Source: Amycolatopsis lexingtonensis (lineage in GTDB: Bacteria > Actinomycetota > Actinomycetes > Mycobacteriales > Pseudonocardiaceae). Taken from it: DNA of 64,000 nucleotides. Location of the stretch: NCBI RefSeq assembly GCF_014873755.1, contig NZ_JADBEG010000001.1:436501-500500 (forward strand), in the 5' to 3' direction. A program made the translations under genes and the position numbers. This document shows, in pieces, positions 29,509-38,600 of the stretch; positions within the stretch are counted from its first letter, which is position 1; every line of letters begins with the position of its first letter. The notes below the pieces were generated by a model. The model was not told the origin of the DNA and made no database searches. It saw only the letters and a list, made by a program, of their open reading frames with translations.

Positions 29509-29870
29509 TGACCACCACCGAAACGGACGTCCTCACCGGCGTCCTGGACGCGTGGAAGTCCGCGGTCGACGCGCACGAGCCGGACCGGGTCGCGGCGGTC
29601 TTCACCGAAGACGCCGTTTTCCAGGGTCTGCACCCGTACAGCGTCGGGCGCGCGGGCGTCGCCGAGTACTACGCCTCGCAACCGCTCGGGCTGACCGCGG
29701 ACTACCGGGTCCTGGAGACCCGGCGGCTCGCCGAGGACGTGGTGCTCGGCTATGCGAGCGTCGACTTCGGCTTCACCGACCGGCCGGTGCTGCCGGTCAG
29801 CCTCGGCGTCGTGCTCCGCCGGGTCGGCGGCGCCTGGCTCATCGCGTACTACCAGGTGTCCCGGCGCTGA
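29508..29870 (+). CDS. SgcJ/NTF2-like fold protein
   Basis: A 120-aa single-domain protein with the cone-shaped NTF2/SnoaL pattern (VLDAWKSAVDAHEPDRVAAVF, VLRRVGGAWLIAYYQ). The ATG overlaps the SDR stop (TGATG), so the two are co-translated. Members of this fold are small hydrolases, isomerases or binding proteins, and the function here cannot be given. Confidence 0.8.
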   Translation: MTTTETDVLTGVLDAWKSAVDAHEPDRVAAVFTEDAVFQGLHPYSVGRAGVAEYYASQPLGLTADYRVLETRRLAEDVVLGYASVDFGFTDRPVLPVSLGVVLRRVGGAWLIAYYQVSRR

Positions 29871-29889
29871 CGTTTGCGCGCCCGGGCGC

Positions 29890-29917
29890 CGGGTACACCG
29901 AGCGCGGCGGTGTCCCG
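29890..29917. terminator. Hairpin between convergent NTF2-like genes
   Basis: CGGGTACACCG (29890-29900) pairs with CGGTGTCCCG (29908-29917) with one bulged T and a 7-nt loop, in the 60-bp gap between the two convergent genes. Confidence 0.55.
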
Positions 29918-29930
29918 TCCGGGTTCGAGC

Positions 29931-30329
29931 TCAGCTCGTGATCTCCGCGGATCCGGGCGGCCGGACGGGCGCCGCTGCCATGACCGGGTGCCAGCGCGTG
30001 GCGTCGAAGATCAGCGTGATCGCCTCGATCTTCCCGTCCCGCAGCCGGAAGTGCTCGGCCGTGCGCTGGACGCCCACCGGGGTCGCGGTGTGCACGTCGT
30101 AGACGAGCGTGGCCTCCGAGTCGCCGTAGAGCTCGCTGATCAGCTCCACCCCGGTCACCACCGCCACGAACGCCGCGAGCCCGTCGAGGTGGCCGCGCAC
30201 GTCGTGGGAGCTCATCAGCGGGCTCTCGAACGAAAAGGTGTCGGCGAGCCGGGCGGCCGCGGCGGTCACGTCGCCGTCGAAGCGTGCCCGGTGGTAGGCC
30301 TGCACGGCCTCGCGGGTCGGGTCGGTCAT
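29931..30329 (-). CDS. Nuclear transport factor 2 / SnoaL-like protein
   Basis: A 132-aa NTF2-fold protein (MTDPTREAVQAYHRARFDGD, FESPLMSSHDVRGHLDGLA, GKIEAITLIFDATRW). The start ATG 30329 overlaps the MarR stop by 4 bp, so the pair is translationally coupled. It is unrelated in sequence to the other NTF2-like protein that faces it. No function assigned. Confidence 0.82.
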   Translation of the reverse strand: MTDPTREAVQAYHRARFDGDVTAAAARLADTFSFESPLMSSHDVRGHLDGLAAFVAVVTGVELISELYGDSEATLVYDVHTATPVGVQRTAEHFRLRDGKIEAITLIFDATRWHPVMAAAPVRPPGSAEITS

Positions 30330-30874
30330 CGGTCCTCCAGGTAGCGGGCGAGGTGCTGCTGGTTCTCGGCGAGACGCAGGCACAGGTGCCGCAGCACCGT
30401 CGTCTCCTCGGGGGTGAAGCCGCGGAACACGGCGGCCATCGCCGCCTGGGACGGGCGCCGGAAGTCTTCGAGCCACGTCCGGCCGTCCGGGGTGATCCGG
30501 ACCAGCACCGACCGGCGGTCGCGGGGGTCGGGGCCCCGCGCGGCGAGCCCCGCGCGCTCCAGGGTGTCGACGAGGCCGGTGACGTTGCGCGAGCTGACCC
30601 CGGCGGCCGCGGCCAGGTCCTTGACGTTGGTGCCGGCTTCGCGGCCGGCGAGCCGGATGAGGATGTCGAGCGCGCCGGGGCTGAGGCCGCGGCTGTCGGT
30701 GCCCCGGGAGCGCAGCTGGTCCAGGGCGCGCGCGGCCGTGCGGACGGCGGCGGCCGCTTCCAGCGCGGCGGTGTCGCCGTCGACGGCGAACCCGGCCAAC
30801 GCCGCGCGGACCCCGGGGGAGTACAGGTGGTCGTCGCCGTCCCGGTCGAACGCCGGGTCAGGTACGTCATTCAT
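30326..30874 (-). CDS. MarR family transcriptional regulator
   Basis: A 182-aa MarR-type winged-helix protein (LSPGALDILIRLAG, VKDLAAAAGVSSRNVTGLVD, GPDPRDRRSVLVRITPDG). It is coupled to the NTF2-like gene behind it. Two palindromes at its start suggest autorepression. Confidence 0.88.
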   Translation of the reverse strand: MNDVPDPAFDRDGDDHLYSPGVRAALAGFAVDGDTAALEAAAAVRTAARALDQLRSRGTDSRGLSPGALDILIRLAGREAGTNVKDLAAAAGVSSRNVTGLVDTLERAGLAARGPDPRDRRSVLVRITPDGRTWLEDFRRPSQAAMAAVFRGFTPEETTVLRHLCLRLAENQQHLARYLEDR

Positions 30875-30900
30875 AGTGAAGCACTACATTAGTACGTACT
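30874..30900. promoter_or_regulatory. Putative MarR operators
   Basis: TAGTGAAGCACTA (30874-30886) and AGTACGTACT (30891-30900) are two adjacent palindromes directly upstream of the MarR start codon. Confidence 0.5.
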
Positions 30901-30923
30901 TCCGTATCTGGGAAGAGCAGCTC

Positions 30924-30956
30924 GTTAACCAGGCTTTCAACCGGAGTTAGCCTCTG
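30924..30956 (+). promoter_or_regulatory. PHO-box-like direct repeats
   Basis: Three 11-bp units in tandem: GTTAACCAGGC (30924-30934), TTTCAACCGGA (30935-30945) and GTTAGCCTCTG (30946-30956). Against the actinobacterial PhoP consensus, roughly GTTCACCCGGC, the first two match 9 and 8 of 11, the third is weak. It lies 70 bp upstream of the phospholipase C gene. Confidence 0.55.
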
Positions 30957-31026
30957 TCGTGGCACAGGTTCTCGATCAGCGACCCATACTGACCCGGCTC
31001 TCCACCACGACACCCCCGGAGTCCCC

Positions 31027-33039
31027 ATGACGGACGTCAATCGTCGGCGTTTCCTGCAGCTGGCCGGCGGCACGGCTGCCCTTTCCGCACTTTCCACCAG
31101 CATCGCCCGCGCGGCGGAAATCCCGGCGTACCGGCACAGCGGGACGGTGCGGGACATCGAGCACATCGTGGTCCTGATGCAGGAGAACCGGTCGTTCGAC
31201 CACTACTTCGGCACGCTGCGCGGCGTGCGCGGCTACGGCGACCCGCGGCCGGCGACCCTGGCGAACGGCAAGTCGGTCTGGGCGCAGTCGGACGGCAAGC
31301 GCGACATCCTGCCCTTCCGCCCCGAAGCCGACAACCTCGGCCTGCAGTTCATCCAGGACCTCCCGCACGGCTGGAACGACACGCACGCGGCGTGGAACGG
31401 CGGCAAGTACGACAAGTGGGTGCCCGCCAAGGGGTCGACCACCATGGCGTACCTGACGCGCGAGGACATCCCGTTCCACTACGCGCTGGCCGACACGTTC
31501 ACGATCTGCGACGCCTACCACTGCTCGTTCATGGGCTCGACCGACCCGAACCGCTACTACATGTGGACGGGCTACACGGGCAACGACGGGCAGGGCGGCG
31601 GCCCGGTGCTCGGCAACGACGAAAAGGGCTACTCCTGGACGACGTACCCCGAACGGCTCGAGAAGGCCGGGGTCTCGTGGAAGATCTACCAGGACATCGG
31701 CGACGGCCTCGACGCCGCCGGCAGCTGGGGCTGGATCGAAGACGCCTACCGCGGCAACTACGGCGACAACTCGTTGCTCTACTTCAACTCCTACCGCAAC
31801 GCCAAGCCCGGCGACGCGCTGTACGAGAAGGCCCGCACCGGCACGAACGCCAAGGCGGGCGAGGGCTACTTCGACCGGCTGCGCGCCGACGTCAAGGCCG
31901 GGACGCTGCCGCAGGTTTCGTGGATCACCGCGCCGGAAGCGTTCTGCGAGCACCCGAACTGGCCGGTGAACTACGGCGCCTGGTACATCGCGCAGGTGCT
32001 CGACGCGCTCACGGCGAACCCGGAGGTGTGGAGCAAGACCGCGCTGTTCATCACCTACGACGAGAACGACGGCTTCTTCGACCACGTCGTCCCGCCGTAC
32101 GCGACCGCCGGCCAGTCCACTGTGGACACCACGGGCGAGATCTTCGCCGGCTCGTCGGCGAACCCCGCCGGCCCCTACGGGCTGGGCCAGCGCGTGCCGA
32201 TGCTCGTGGTGTCGCCGTGGAGCAAGGGCGGCTACGTGTGCTCGGAGACGTTCGACCACACGTCGATCATCCGGTTCATCGAACGGCGCTTCGGCGTGCA
32301 CGAGCCCAACATCTCGGCCTGGCGGCGCTCGGTCTGCGGCGACCTGACGTCGGCGTTCGACTTCTCCCGCACCGACACCCGGGTGCCCGCCCTGCCGGAC
32401 ACCGCCGGCTACGAGCCGCCGGACCGCGAGCGGCACCCGGACTACGTCCCCGCCGTCCCGGCGAAGAACGTGCTGCCCAAGCAGGAACGCGGCTCACGCC
32501 CGGCCCGGGCGCTCCCGTACGACCTGGCGGCCGACGCCCGCCTGACCACCGGCGGCCTGGCGGTGACGTTCGCCAGCCACGGCCGCGCGGGCGCGGCGTT
32601 CTACGTCGTCTCGCCGTCGGGGGAGCCGCGGACGTACACCGCGGGCGCGGGCCAATCGCTCACCGCGACGCTGCCCGCGTCGGGCACGTACGACTACACC
32701 GCCTACGGCCCCGCCGGTTTCGTCCGCCGCTTCCGCGGCTCCGCGCCGGGCCCGGAGGTCGCGGTCCGCTGCGGCGACGGTGACCTGACCCTGGTCCTGA
32801 CCAACCCGGGCACCGCACCGGTGCGGCTGACGGTGCAGGACGCTTACGGCCGCCACTCGGTGACGCGCACGGTGCGGCCGGGCGCGAAGGTCGTCGAGAC
32901 GATCGGAATCCGGCGGAGCGGCAACTGGTACGACGTTTCGGTGACCTCGGACCGCGACCCGCAGTTCCTGCGCCGCCTGGCGGGCCACGTCGAGACGGGC
33001 CGGCCGAGCACGAGCGACCCGGCGATCCTGACGGACTGA
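31027..33039 (+). CDS. Phosphocholine-type phospholipase C, Tat-exported
   Basis: A 670-aa phosphoesterase of the phospholipase C/acid phosphatase family, hydrolysing phospholipids to diacylglycerol and a phosphorylated head group. The N-terminus DVNRRRFLQLAGG is a Tat signal, expected for this family. Catalytic-domain blocks are HIVVLMQENRSFDHYFGTL, FHYALADTFTICDAYHCSF, ITYDENDGFFDHVVPP and FDHTSIIRFIERRFG. Two C-terminal beta domains (about 490-575 and 580-665) match the DUF756 repeats of these enzymes. A PHO-box-like site upstream suggests induction by phosphate starvation. Confidence 0.93.
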   Translation: MTDVNRRRFLQLAGGTAALSALSTSIARAAEIPAYRHSGTVRDIEHIVVLMQENRSFDHYFGTLRGVRGYGDPRPATLANGKSVWAQSDGKRDILPFRPEADNLGLQFIQDLPHGWNDTHAAWNGGKYDKWVPAKGSTTMAYLTREDIPFHYALADTFTICDAYHCSFMGSTDPNRYYMWTGYTGNDGQGGGPVLGNDEKGYSWTTYPERLEKAGVSWKIYQDIGDGLDAAGSWGWIEDAYRGNYGDNSLLYFNSYRNAKPGDALYEKARTGTNAKAGEGYFDRLRADVKAGTLPQVSWITAPEAFCEHPNWPVNYGAWYIAQVLDALTANPEVWSKTALFITYDENDGFFDHVVPPYATAGQSTVDTTGEIFAGSSANPAGPYGLGQRVPMLVVSPWSKGGYVCSETFDHTSIIRFIERRFGVHEPNISAWRRSVCGDLTSAFDFSRTDTRVPALPDTAGYEPPDRERHPDYVPAVPAKNVLPKQERGSRPARALPYDLAADARLTTGGLAVTFASHGRAGAAFYVVSPSGEPRTYTAGAGQSLTATLPASGTYDYTAYGPAGFVRRFRGSAPGPEVAVRCGDGDLTLVLTNPGTAPVRLTVQDAYGRHSVTRTVRPGAKVVETIGIRRSGNWYDVSVTSDRDPQFLRRLAGHVETGRPSTSDPAILTD

Positions 33040-33122
33040 GCCGTCATGAGGGGCACCCTCCATGAACCGCTCCCCGGAAGTTGGACTGGGAATCCAGTTC
33101 CGACTTTCCGGGGAGCGGTTTG

Positions 33123-33608
33123 GTGTATCCAGGAAGTTCGTTGTCTGAGCAGCAGCGGGAGTCCGCTGTTGCGTTGTTCGAGGCCGGGTATGGCGCGAAG
33201 GTGGTCGCGACCCGGTTGGGCGTGTCGCCGATGGCGGTGCGACGCTTGCGTGATCGTTGGAGGTTGCGGAGCGCGGGAGCGCTGATGAGGGAGCCGGGTA
33301 AGCGGTCGTTCACCTTCGAGTTCAAGCGTGAGGTCGTGCGCCGGTTCGTCGATGGTGAGGCGTCGGCGATGGAGCTGGCGCGTGAGCATGATCTGTCGTC
33401 GCCGAAGCTGGTGGAAAACTGGGTCAGGGTGTACCGGCGTGAGGGCGAGGACGCGTTGCGGCCCAAGCCGAAAGGCCGGCCGGGCAAGCCGGTTGACCCA
33501 GCCGGGCTCAGCGAGCTGGATCGCCTGCGGCAGGAGAACCTGGAGTTGTCGGCGAAGGTGGCGTTGCTGGAAAAATTGCGGGCCTTGAAGGAGCAGGGGC
33601 GAGGGTGA
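33123..33608 (+). CDS. IS3 family transposase OrfA (helix-turn-helix protein)
   Basis: A 161-aa DNA-binding partner of the transposase. Two helix-turn-helix segments are visible (YGAKVVATRLGVSPMAVRRL, then ASAMELAREHDLSSPKLVENW), followed by a leucine-zipper-like tail (LDRLRQENLELSAKVALLEK). I chose GTG 33123; an ATG at 33081 would place the start inside the terminal repeat. Its 3' end overlaps OrfB by 4 bp (GTGA), and an A5 run at 33571-33575 could allow -1 slippage into the OrfB frame. Confidence 0.88.
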   Translation: MYPGSSLSEQQRESAVALFEAGYGAKVVATRLGVSPMAVRRLRDRWRLRSAGALMREPGKRSFTFEFKREVVRRFVDGEASAMELAREHDLSSPKLVENWVRVYRREGEDALRPKPKGRPGKPVDPAGLSELDRLRQENLELSAKVALLEKLRALKEQGRG

Positions 33609-34459
33609 AAACCCAGGTCATCGCCACCCTCAAGGCCGAGTATCCGCTGGCGGTGCTGCTGGCGGCCGCCGGGCTGGCACGCTCGACGTTCTTCTACCAC
33701 CAGGCCCGGCTGACCCGGCCCGACCCGCAGGTCGAGCTGAAGGCGGCGGTCACCGAGCAGTTCGAGGCCGCCCGCGGCCGCTACGGGCATCGGCGTGTGC
33801 ACGCGATGCTGCGCCGCGGGGGCTGGCGGGTAGCCAAGAAGACGGTGTTGAAGCTGATGAACATGCTGGGCCTGTTCTGCCAGGTCCGGCGGCCGCGCCG
33901 CTATCGGTCCTGGCTCGGGCAGATCGGCACGGTCGCGGCCAACGTGCTGGATCGCCAGTTCACCGCGGCGGCTCCGGACACGAAATGGGTCACCGACGTG
34001 ACCGAGTTCCGTATCGGCGACCGCAAGGTCTACCTGTCCCCGGTGATCGACTTGTTCGACCGATCCGTGATCGCCTACAGCCATGGCCCGTCCCCGAGTT
34101 TGGAACTGACGAACTCGTCGCTGCGCGCGGCGATCGCGACCCTCGACGGCGCCGCCAGGCCGTTGGTGCACTCCGACCAGGGGTTCCAGTACCAGCACGT
34201 CTCCTGGCGGAGGTTGATCGAGGACGCGGGCCTGGCCCAGTCGATGTCCCGGCGAGCGAACTGCCTGGACAACTCCATGGCCGAGAACTTCTTCGGTCAT
34301 TTGAAGGAAGAACTGTTCCACCACAACAGCTTCGACACCGTCGAGGAGTTCACCGCCGAGCTGGACGAGTACATCGACTGGTACAACACGATCCGCATCT
34401 CGACCACGCTTGAAGGCCTGAGCCCGGCCGAATACCGAGCCCAGGCCCTCAAGCCCTAG
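33605..34459 (+). CDS. IS3 family transposase OrfB (DDE integrase core)
   Basis: A 284-aa catalytic subunit. HTH_21 near residues 45-100 (RYGHRRVHAMLRRGGWRVAK), then the rve core with the DDE residues in WVTDVTEFRIG, VHSDQGFQYQ and MAENFFGHLKEEL. The end, DWYNTIRISTTLEGLSPAEY, matches IS150-type enzymes. It is full length with no disruption, so the element may be active. It can be made by coupling from OrfA or as a -1 fusion. Confidence 0.93.
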   Translation: MKTQVIATLKAEYPLAVLLAAAGLARSTFFYHQARLTRPDPQVELKAAVTEQFEAARGRYGHRRVHAMLRRGGWRVAKKTVLKLMNMLGLFCQVRRPRRYRSWLGQIGTVAANVLDRQFTAAAPDTKWVTDVTEFRIGDRKVYLSPVIDLFDRSVIAYSHGPSPSLELTNSSLRAAIATLDGAARPLVHSDQGFQYQHVSWRRLIEDAGLAQSMSRRANCLDNSMAENFFGHLKEELFHHNSFDTVEEFTAELDEYIDWYNTIRISTTLEGLSPAEYRAQALKP

Positions 34460-34524
34460 CTTTACCTAGCCAGTCCAACTTCCAGGGGTCAGTTCACCAG
34501 GAGGGTGCCCCTCATGGCTTGCCG

Positions 34525-35400
34525 TCAGCGGGTGGCGAGCACCCGGCGCACCTCGTCCGCGCCCAGCGCCACGGGCGAGCGCAGCGAGCCGACCTCGCCG
34601 ATCTCGATCTCGACCACGTCGCCCGGCCGCAGCCCTTGGTCGAGTCCCGGTACGACGGACGTGCCCGTCGAGAGCACCGCGCCGTCGGGGAAGTCGTTGT
34701 CGCGCCACAGGTATTCGACGAGTTCGGCCGGCCCGCGGTTGAGCTGGGTGGTGTTGGCTTCACCGGCGAACACCTCGTGGCCGTCGCGCAGGATACGCAT
34801 GCGGAGGTCGAGGGACAGCGCGTCCGGTACCTCCCACGCCGGCCGCACCCGGGCCGAGACCGCGCACGAACCGGTGTAGATCTTGGCCTGCGGGAGGTAC
34901 AGCGGGTTCTCGCCTTCGATGCTGCGGGAGCTGACGTCGTCGACCACCACGTACCCGGCGATCTCGCCGCTGGCGGTCAGCAGCAGGCCCAGTTCCGGTT
35001 CCGGCACATTGTTGGCGGAATCGGCGCGGACGGCGATCGGTTCGTCGTCGGTGACCACGCGCCACGCGGGCGACTTGAAGAACAGTTCCGGCCGCTCCGC
35101 TCGGTACACCCGTGCGTAGACGTCCTCATCGGCGCTCTCCTCGCGGCGGGCCTCCTCGGACCGCAGGTAGGTCACCCCGGCGGCCCACACCTCCATCCGG
35201 CCGTCCAGCGGCGGCAACAACTGCGCCCCGGCCGCGGGCACGGGCTCCCCGGCGGTCTCGGCCAGCTCGCGGATCTCCGCCACGGAATGGCGCAGCAGCT
35301 CGCTCATCGACGCCACCGCGAGCGGTCGCAGCCGCTCATCGGCGAGCAGGCCGACTCGGGGGGTGCCGGTTCCGTCGGCGAAGCGCACCAGATGGCTCAC
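34525..35400 (-). CDS. Fumarylacetoacetate hydrolase (FAH) family protein
   Basis: A 291-aa FAH-fold enzyme. The GTG at 35400 is preceded by GAGGAGG with a 5-nt spacer. Metal-ligand region: [19 protein letters not shown] and [21 protein letters not shown]; substrate region: [18 protein letters not shown]. Members cleave C-C bonds of diketo acids or decarboxylate them. Being divergent from a rhamnosidase operon with a shared operator, it could act on 2,4-diketo-3-deoxyrhamnonate in the non-phosphorylative rhamnose route; that is inference. Its 3' terminator was interrupted by the IS3 element. Confidence 0.82.
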   Translation of the reverse strand: MSHLVRFADGTGTPRVGLLADERLRPLAVASMSELLRHSVAEIRELAETAGEPVPAAGAQLLPPLDGRMEVWAAGVTYLRSEEARREESADEDVYARVYRAERPELFFKSPAWRVVTDDEPIAVRADSANNVPEPELGLLLTASGEIAGYVVVDDVSSRSIEGENPLYLPQAKIYTGSCAVSARVRPAWEVPDALSLDLRMRILRDGHEVFAGEANTTQLNRGPAELVEYLWRDNDFPDGAVLSTGTSVVPGLDQGLRPGDVVEIEIGEVGSLRSPVALGADEVRRVLATR

Positions 35401-35549
35401 GCGAACCTCCTCGTTCACCGCCGAACCTACGGAGTGCGGAGCGCGACGGTCAACGGGTGCCGATCGGCGCACCCGGGAACGGCGGCGGTGGGGTGGTTTC
35501 TGTCCCGTGGACAACCTGGGGAAAGGGAAACTCCGCTGCTATTATGCCT

Positions 35550-35561
35550 TGAAACGTTTCA
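35550..35561. promoter_or_regulatory. LacI-family operator upstream of the rhamnosidase operon
   Basis: TGAAACGTTTCA is a perfect 12-bp palindrome with the central CG typical of LacI/GalR operators. It lies 62 bp before the GH78 start and 150 bp from the divergent FAH gene. No LacI regulator is encoded in the window. Confidence 0.65.
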
Positions 35562-35622
35562 GTGCACCGCAGGAACATCCCGGCAAGGCTGACGACGACG
35601 TCGACTCGCGAATGGAGTGTTC

Positions 35623-38600
35623 ATGTCCGCACGAGTGGTGCTCGCTGTGCTGACCGCGGTGCTTTCGCTGGTGGCCACGGCATCGCCCGCTCGCGCCGCG
35701 GAGCGGGACCCGGCCGTCCAGGTCGTCGATCTGCGGGCCGGCAACGTGGTCAACCCCCTCGCCGCGAGCAGTACGCCGACGTTGAGCTGGAAACTGCGCT
35801 CCGGACGGCCCGGTGAGCGGCAGACGGCGTACCGGATCCTCGTCGCCACCAGCCCGCGCCTGCTCGCGCAGAACCGCGCCGACGTCTGGGACAGCGGCAA
35901 GGTCGCGAGCTCGCAGTCGGTCGCCGTGCCGTACCTCGGGCCCGCGACCGGTGCGGGGAGGCGGAACTACTGGACCGTCGAAGTGTGGGACGCGCGCGGA
36001 GCGGGCCCGGTCAAGGCCGAGCCCGCGTGGTGGGAGACGGGGCCGGTGCAGCCGGCCGACTGGGCGGGCGCGAAGTGGATCACGCCGGACGCCGGAAACG
36101 CTTACGCCTGGCAGGACTTCGCCCTGGACGTCGACTTCACGATCGAGGCCGCGGCCGCGAGCGTGGTCTTCCGGGCCGCCGGCGCCGACGATTTCCTGCT
36201 GTGGCAGGTGAACGCCGCCGAGACGCCGGGCAAGGTGCTGCTGCGGCCGCACGTGAAGAGCCACGGGTCGTTCGCGCTGCTCGGGGAGACCGACGTGAGC
36301 GCGGTGCTCACCCCGCAGACCGTGCACGCGCCGCACCACCTGCGGGTCGAAGCGCGGGGGAGCACCGTCGTCACCGCGATCGACGGTACCCAGGTGGACT
36401 CCCGGACGGTCGACGCGGTGCGCACCGGCACCATCGGGTTCCGGACCTCGGTCAGCCAGGGCACGCCCGAAGCCGCCGCCTACGACAACCTGGCCGTGCA
36501 CGGCCTCGACGGCACACTGCTGTTCTCCGACGACTTCTCGGCGGCGCCGGACGCCCGTTTCCCCGGGGCCGCGGTCACCGACGGGAGGCTGGAACCTCAA
36601 GGCGATCCGCTCCTGCTCGCCCAATCGCCGGACGCGCCGTTGCTGCGCCACGAGTTCGTCCTGGACAAGCCGGTCGCGAGCGCCCGTGCCTACGTCTACG
36701 GCCTCGGGTTCTCCGAACTCCACCTCAACGGCGGCAAGGTCGGCGATCAGGTGCTGGCGCCGGGGAGCACCCCGTACGACAAGCGGAACCTCTACGACTC
36801 CTTCGACGTGACCGGTCAGGTCCACATCGGACCCAACGCGGTGGGGTTGTGGCTGGGGAACGGGTACGGGCCGCGGTTCAGCCGGTACGGGTTCCGCTGG
36901 ACCGGCCCGAAGCAGGGCATCGTGGCGCTGGTCGTCACCTTCGCGGACGGTTCCCGCCGGACGGTCACGACCGACGAGTCCTGGAAGTGGTCGGACGGCC
37001 CGGTGACGGCCAACGACCTCTACGCCGGCGAAAGCTACGACGCCCGGCTCGAACAGGACGGCTGGGACCGGCCGGGCTTCGACGACTCCGGCTGGCACCC
37101 GGCCGGCGTAGCGAGCGCACCGAGCGCGTCGCTGGCCGGCTCGACCGCGCCGCCGATCCGCGTGGTCCGCACCCTCCGGCCGGTGGCGGTGCGGCAGCCG
37201 CGTCCCGGTGTATACGTCTACGACTTCGGCGAGAACTTCGCCGGGTGGTCGCGATTGCGCGTCGCCGGGCCGGCCGGGACGGCCGTGCGGATGCGCACCG
37301 CGGAAGAGCTGTCCGCCGACGGCATGCTCGACACCACGACCAACCGCGACGCCGCGGCCACCGACTCCTACACCCTGGGGCCGGCGCGCGGGGTCCAGGT
37401 CTACGAGCCGCGGTTCACCTACCACGGCTTCCGCTACCTCGAGCTGACCGGCTACCCGGGGACGCCGGACCTGGGCAGCGTCGCCGGGCGGGTGGTGCAC
37501 GCCGACGTCGCCGCCACCGGGCACGTCGAAACGTCGGACCCGCTGCTGAACACGATCTGGGCGAACAACCGGCGCGCGGTGCTGAACAACTCGATGAGCC
37601 TGCCCACCGACAACCCGGTGCGCGACGAACGGACACCGCCGGGCATGGACGTGCAGGCCTACCACGACGCGGCCGTCCTCGACTTCGGCATGGACACCTT
37701 CTACGGCAAGTACCTGCTCGACCTGCCGCCCGGCACGGCGTTGCCCAGCGACGACGGCAACGCCCGGCTGCCGGACATGGGCGGCGGCTCGGTCGACCTG
37801 GCCTGGTCGCTCTACGAGCAGTACGGCGACCTGACGCGGCTGGCGGCGGCCTACCCGGCGATGAAGACCTTTGTGGACACCAACGCCGCCGCTCACCCGG
37901 ACTTGATGTGGCCCGAAGACCGCGGGTTCGGCGACTGGTGCCCGCCCGACCGGAGCCCGAACGCCAACGGGGGACAGGGGAATCCGGCCGCGGGCGCGTG
38001 CTTCAGCGAACGTTCGCTGGTCAACACCGCGCTGTCCTACCGGCAAGCCGAAGACGTCGCGAAAGCCGCACGAGCACTGGGAAAGACCGCCGACGCGGCG
38101 CATTTCGCGGAGCTGGCGAGCGCGATCGCCGCCGCGTTCAACGCGCACTTCCTCGTCGGCGCGACCTACGGCGACGGGCGGCAGACGACCAGCGTGCTCC
38201 CGCTCGCGTTCGGGATCGTGCCGCCGGACAAGGTGGCCGCGGTCGGCGCGAAGCTCGTCGACACGATCCTGAACCAGGACGGCGGGCACCTCGACACCGG
38301 CATCTTCGGCACCCGCTACCTGCCCGAAGCCCTGGCCAGGGCCGGTCGGATCGACGTCGCCCTGACCGTCCTGCGCGCGCGGACCTACCCCGGCTTCGGG
38401 TACGAGATCGGCCGCGGCGCGACGACGCCGTGGGAGCAGTGGACCTACGAGTCCGGCATGGAAACCCACGACCACGCGATGTTCGCCGGGATCAACGCCG
38501 CCTTTTACACGCAGTTCGCCGGGATCACGCCCGCGGCGCCCGGGTACGCGTCGATCGCCATCGCGCCGCAGGTGCCCGCCGGGCTCGGGCACGTCTCGGC

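Larger units (their letters stand above)
33063..34496 (+). mobile_element. IS3-family (IS150-type) insertion sequence, 1434 bp
   Basis: The ends are imperfect 27-bp inverted repeats (33063-33089 and 34470-34496; 23 of 27 match, starting TGAAC). CCA is duplicated at 33060-33062 and 34497-34499, as expected for IS3 members. Two overlapping reading frames encode OrfA and OrfB. The left end also forms a long imperfect hairpin (33065-33119). Confidence 0.92.
33046..34515. terminator. Bidirectional terminator split by the IS3 element
   Basis: ATGAGGGGCACCCTCC (33046-33061) and GGAGGGTGCCCCTCAT (34500-34515) are perfect 16-bp reverse complements lying just outside the IS. Without the IS and one copy of CCA they would abut as one hairpin between the convergent phospholipase and FAH-family genes. 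Confidence 0.85.

Noticed and set aside
33571..33608. Frameshift mutation separating OrfA and OrfB of the IS3 element
   Set aside because: A two-frame arrangement with a short overlap is the normal IS3 design, so the element is treated as intact.
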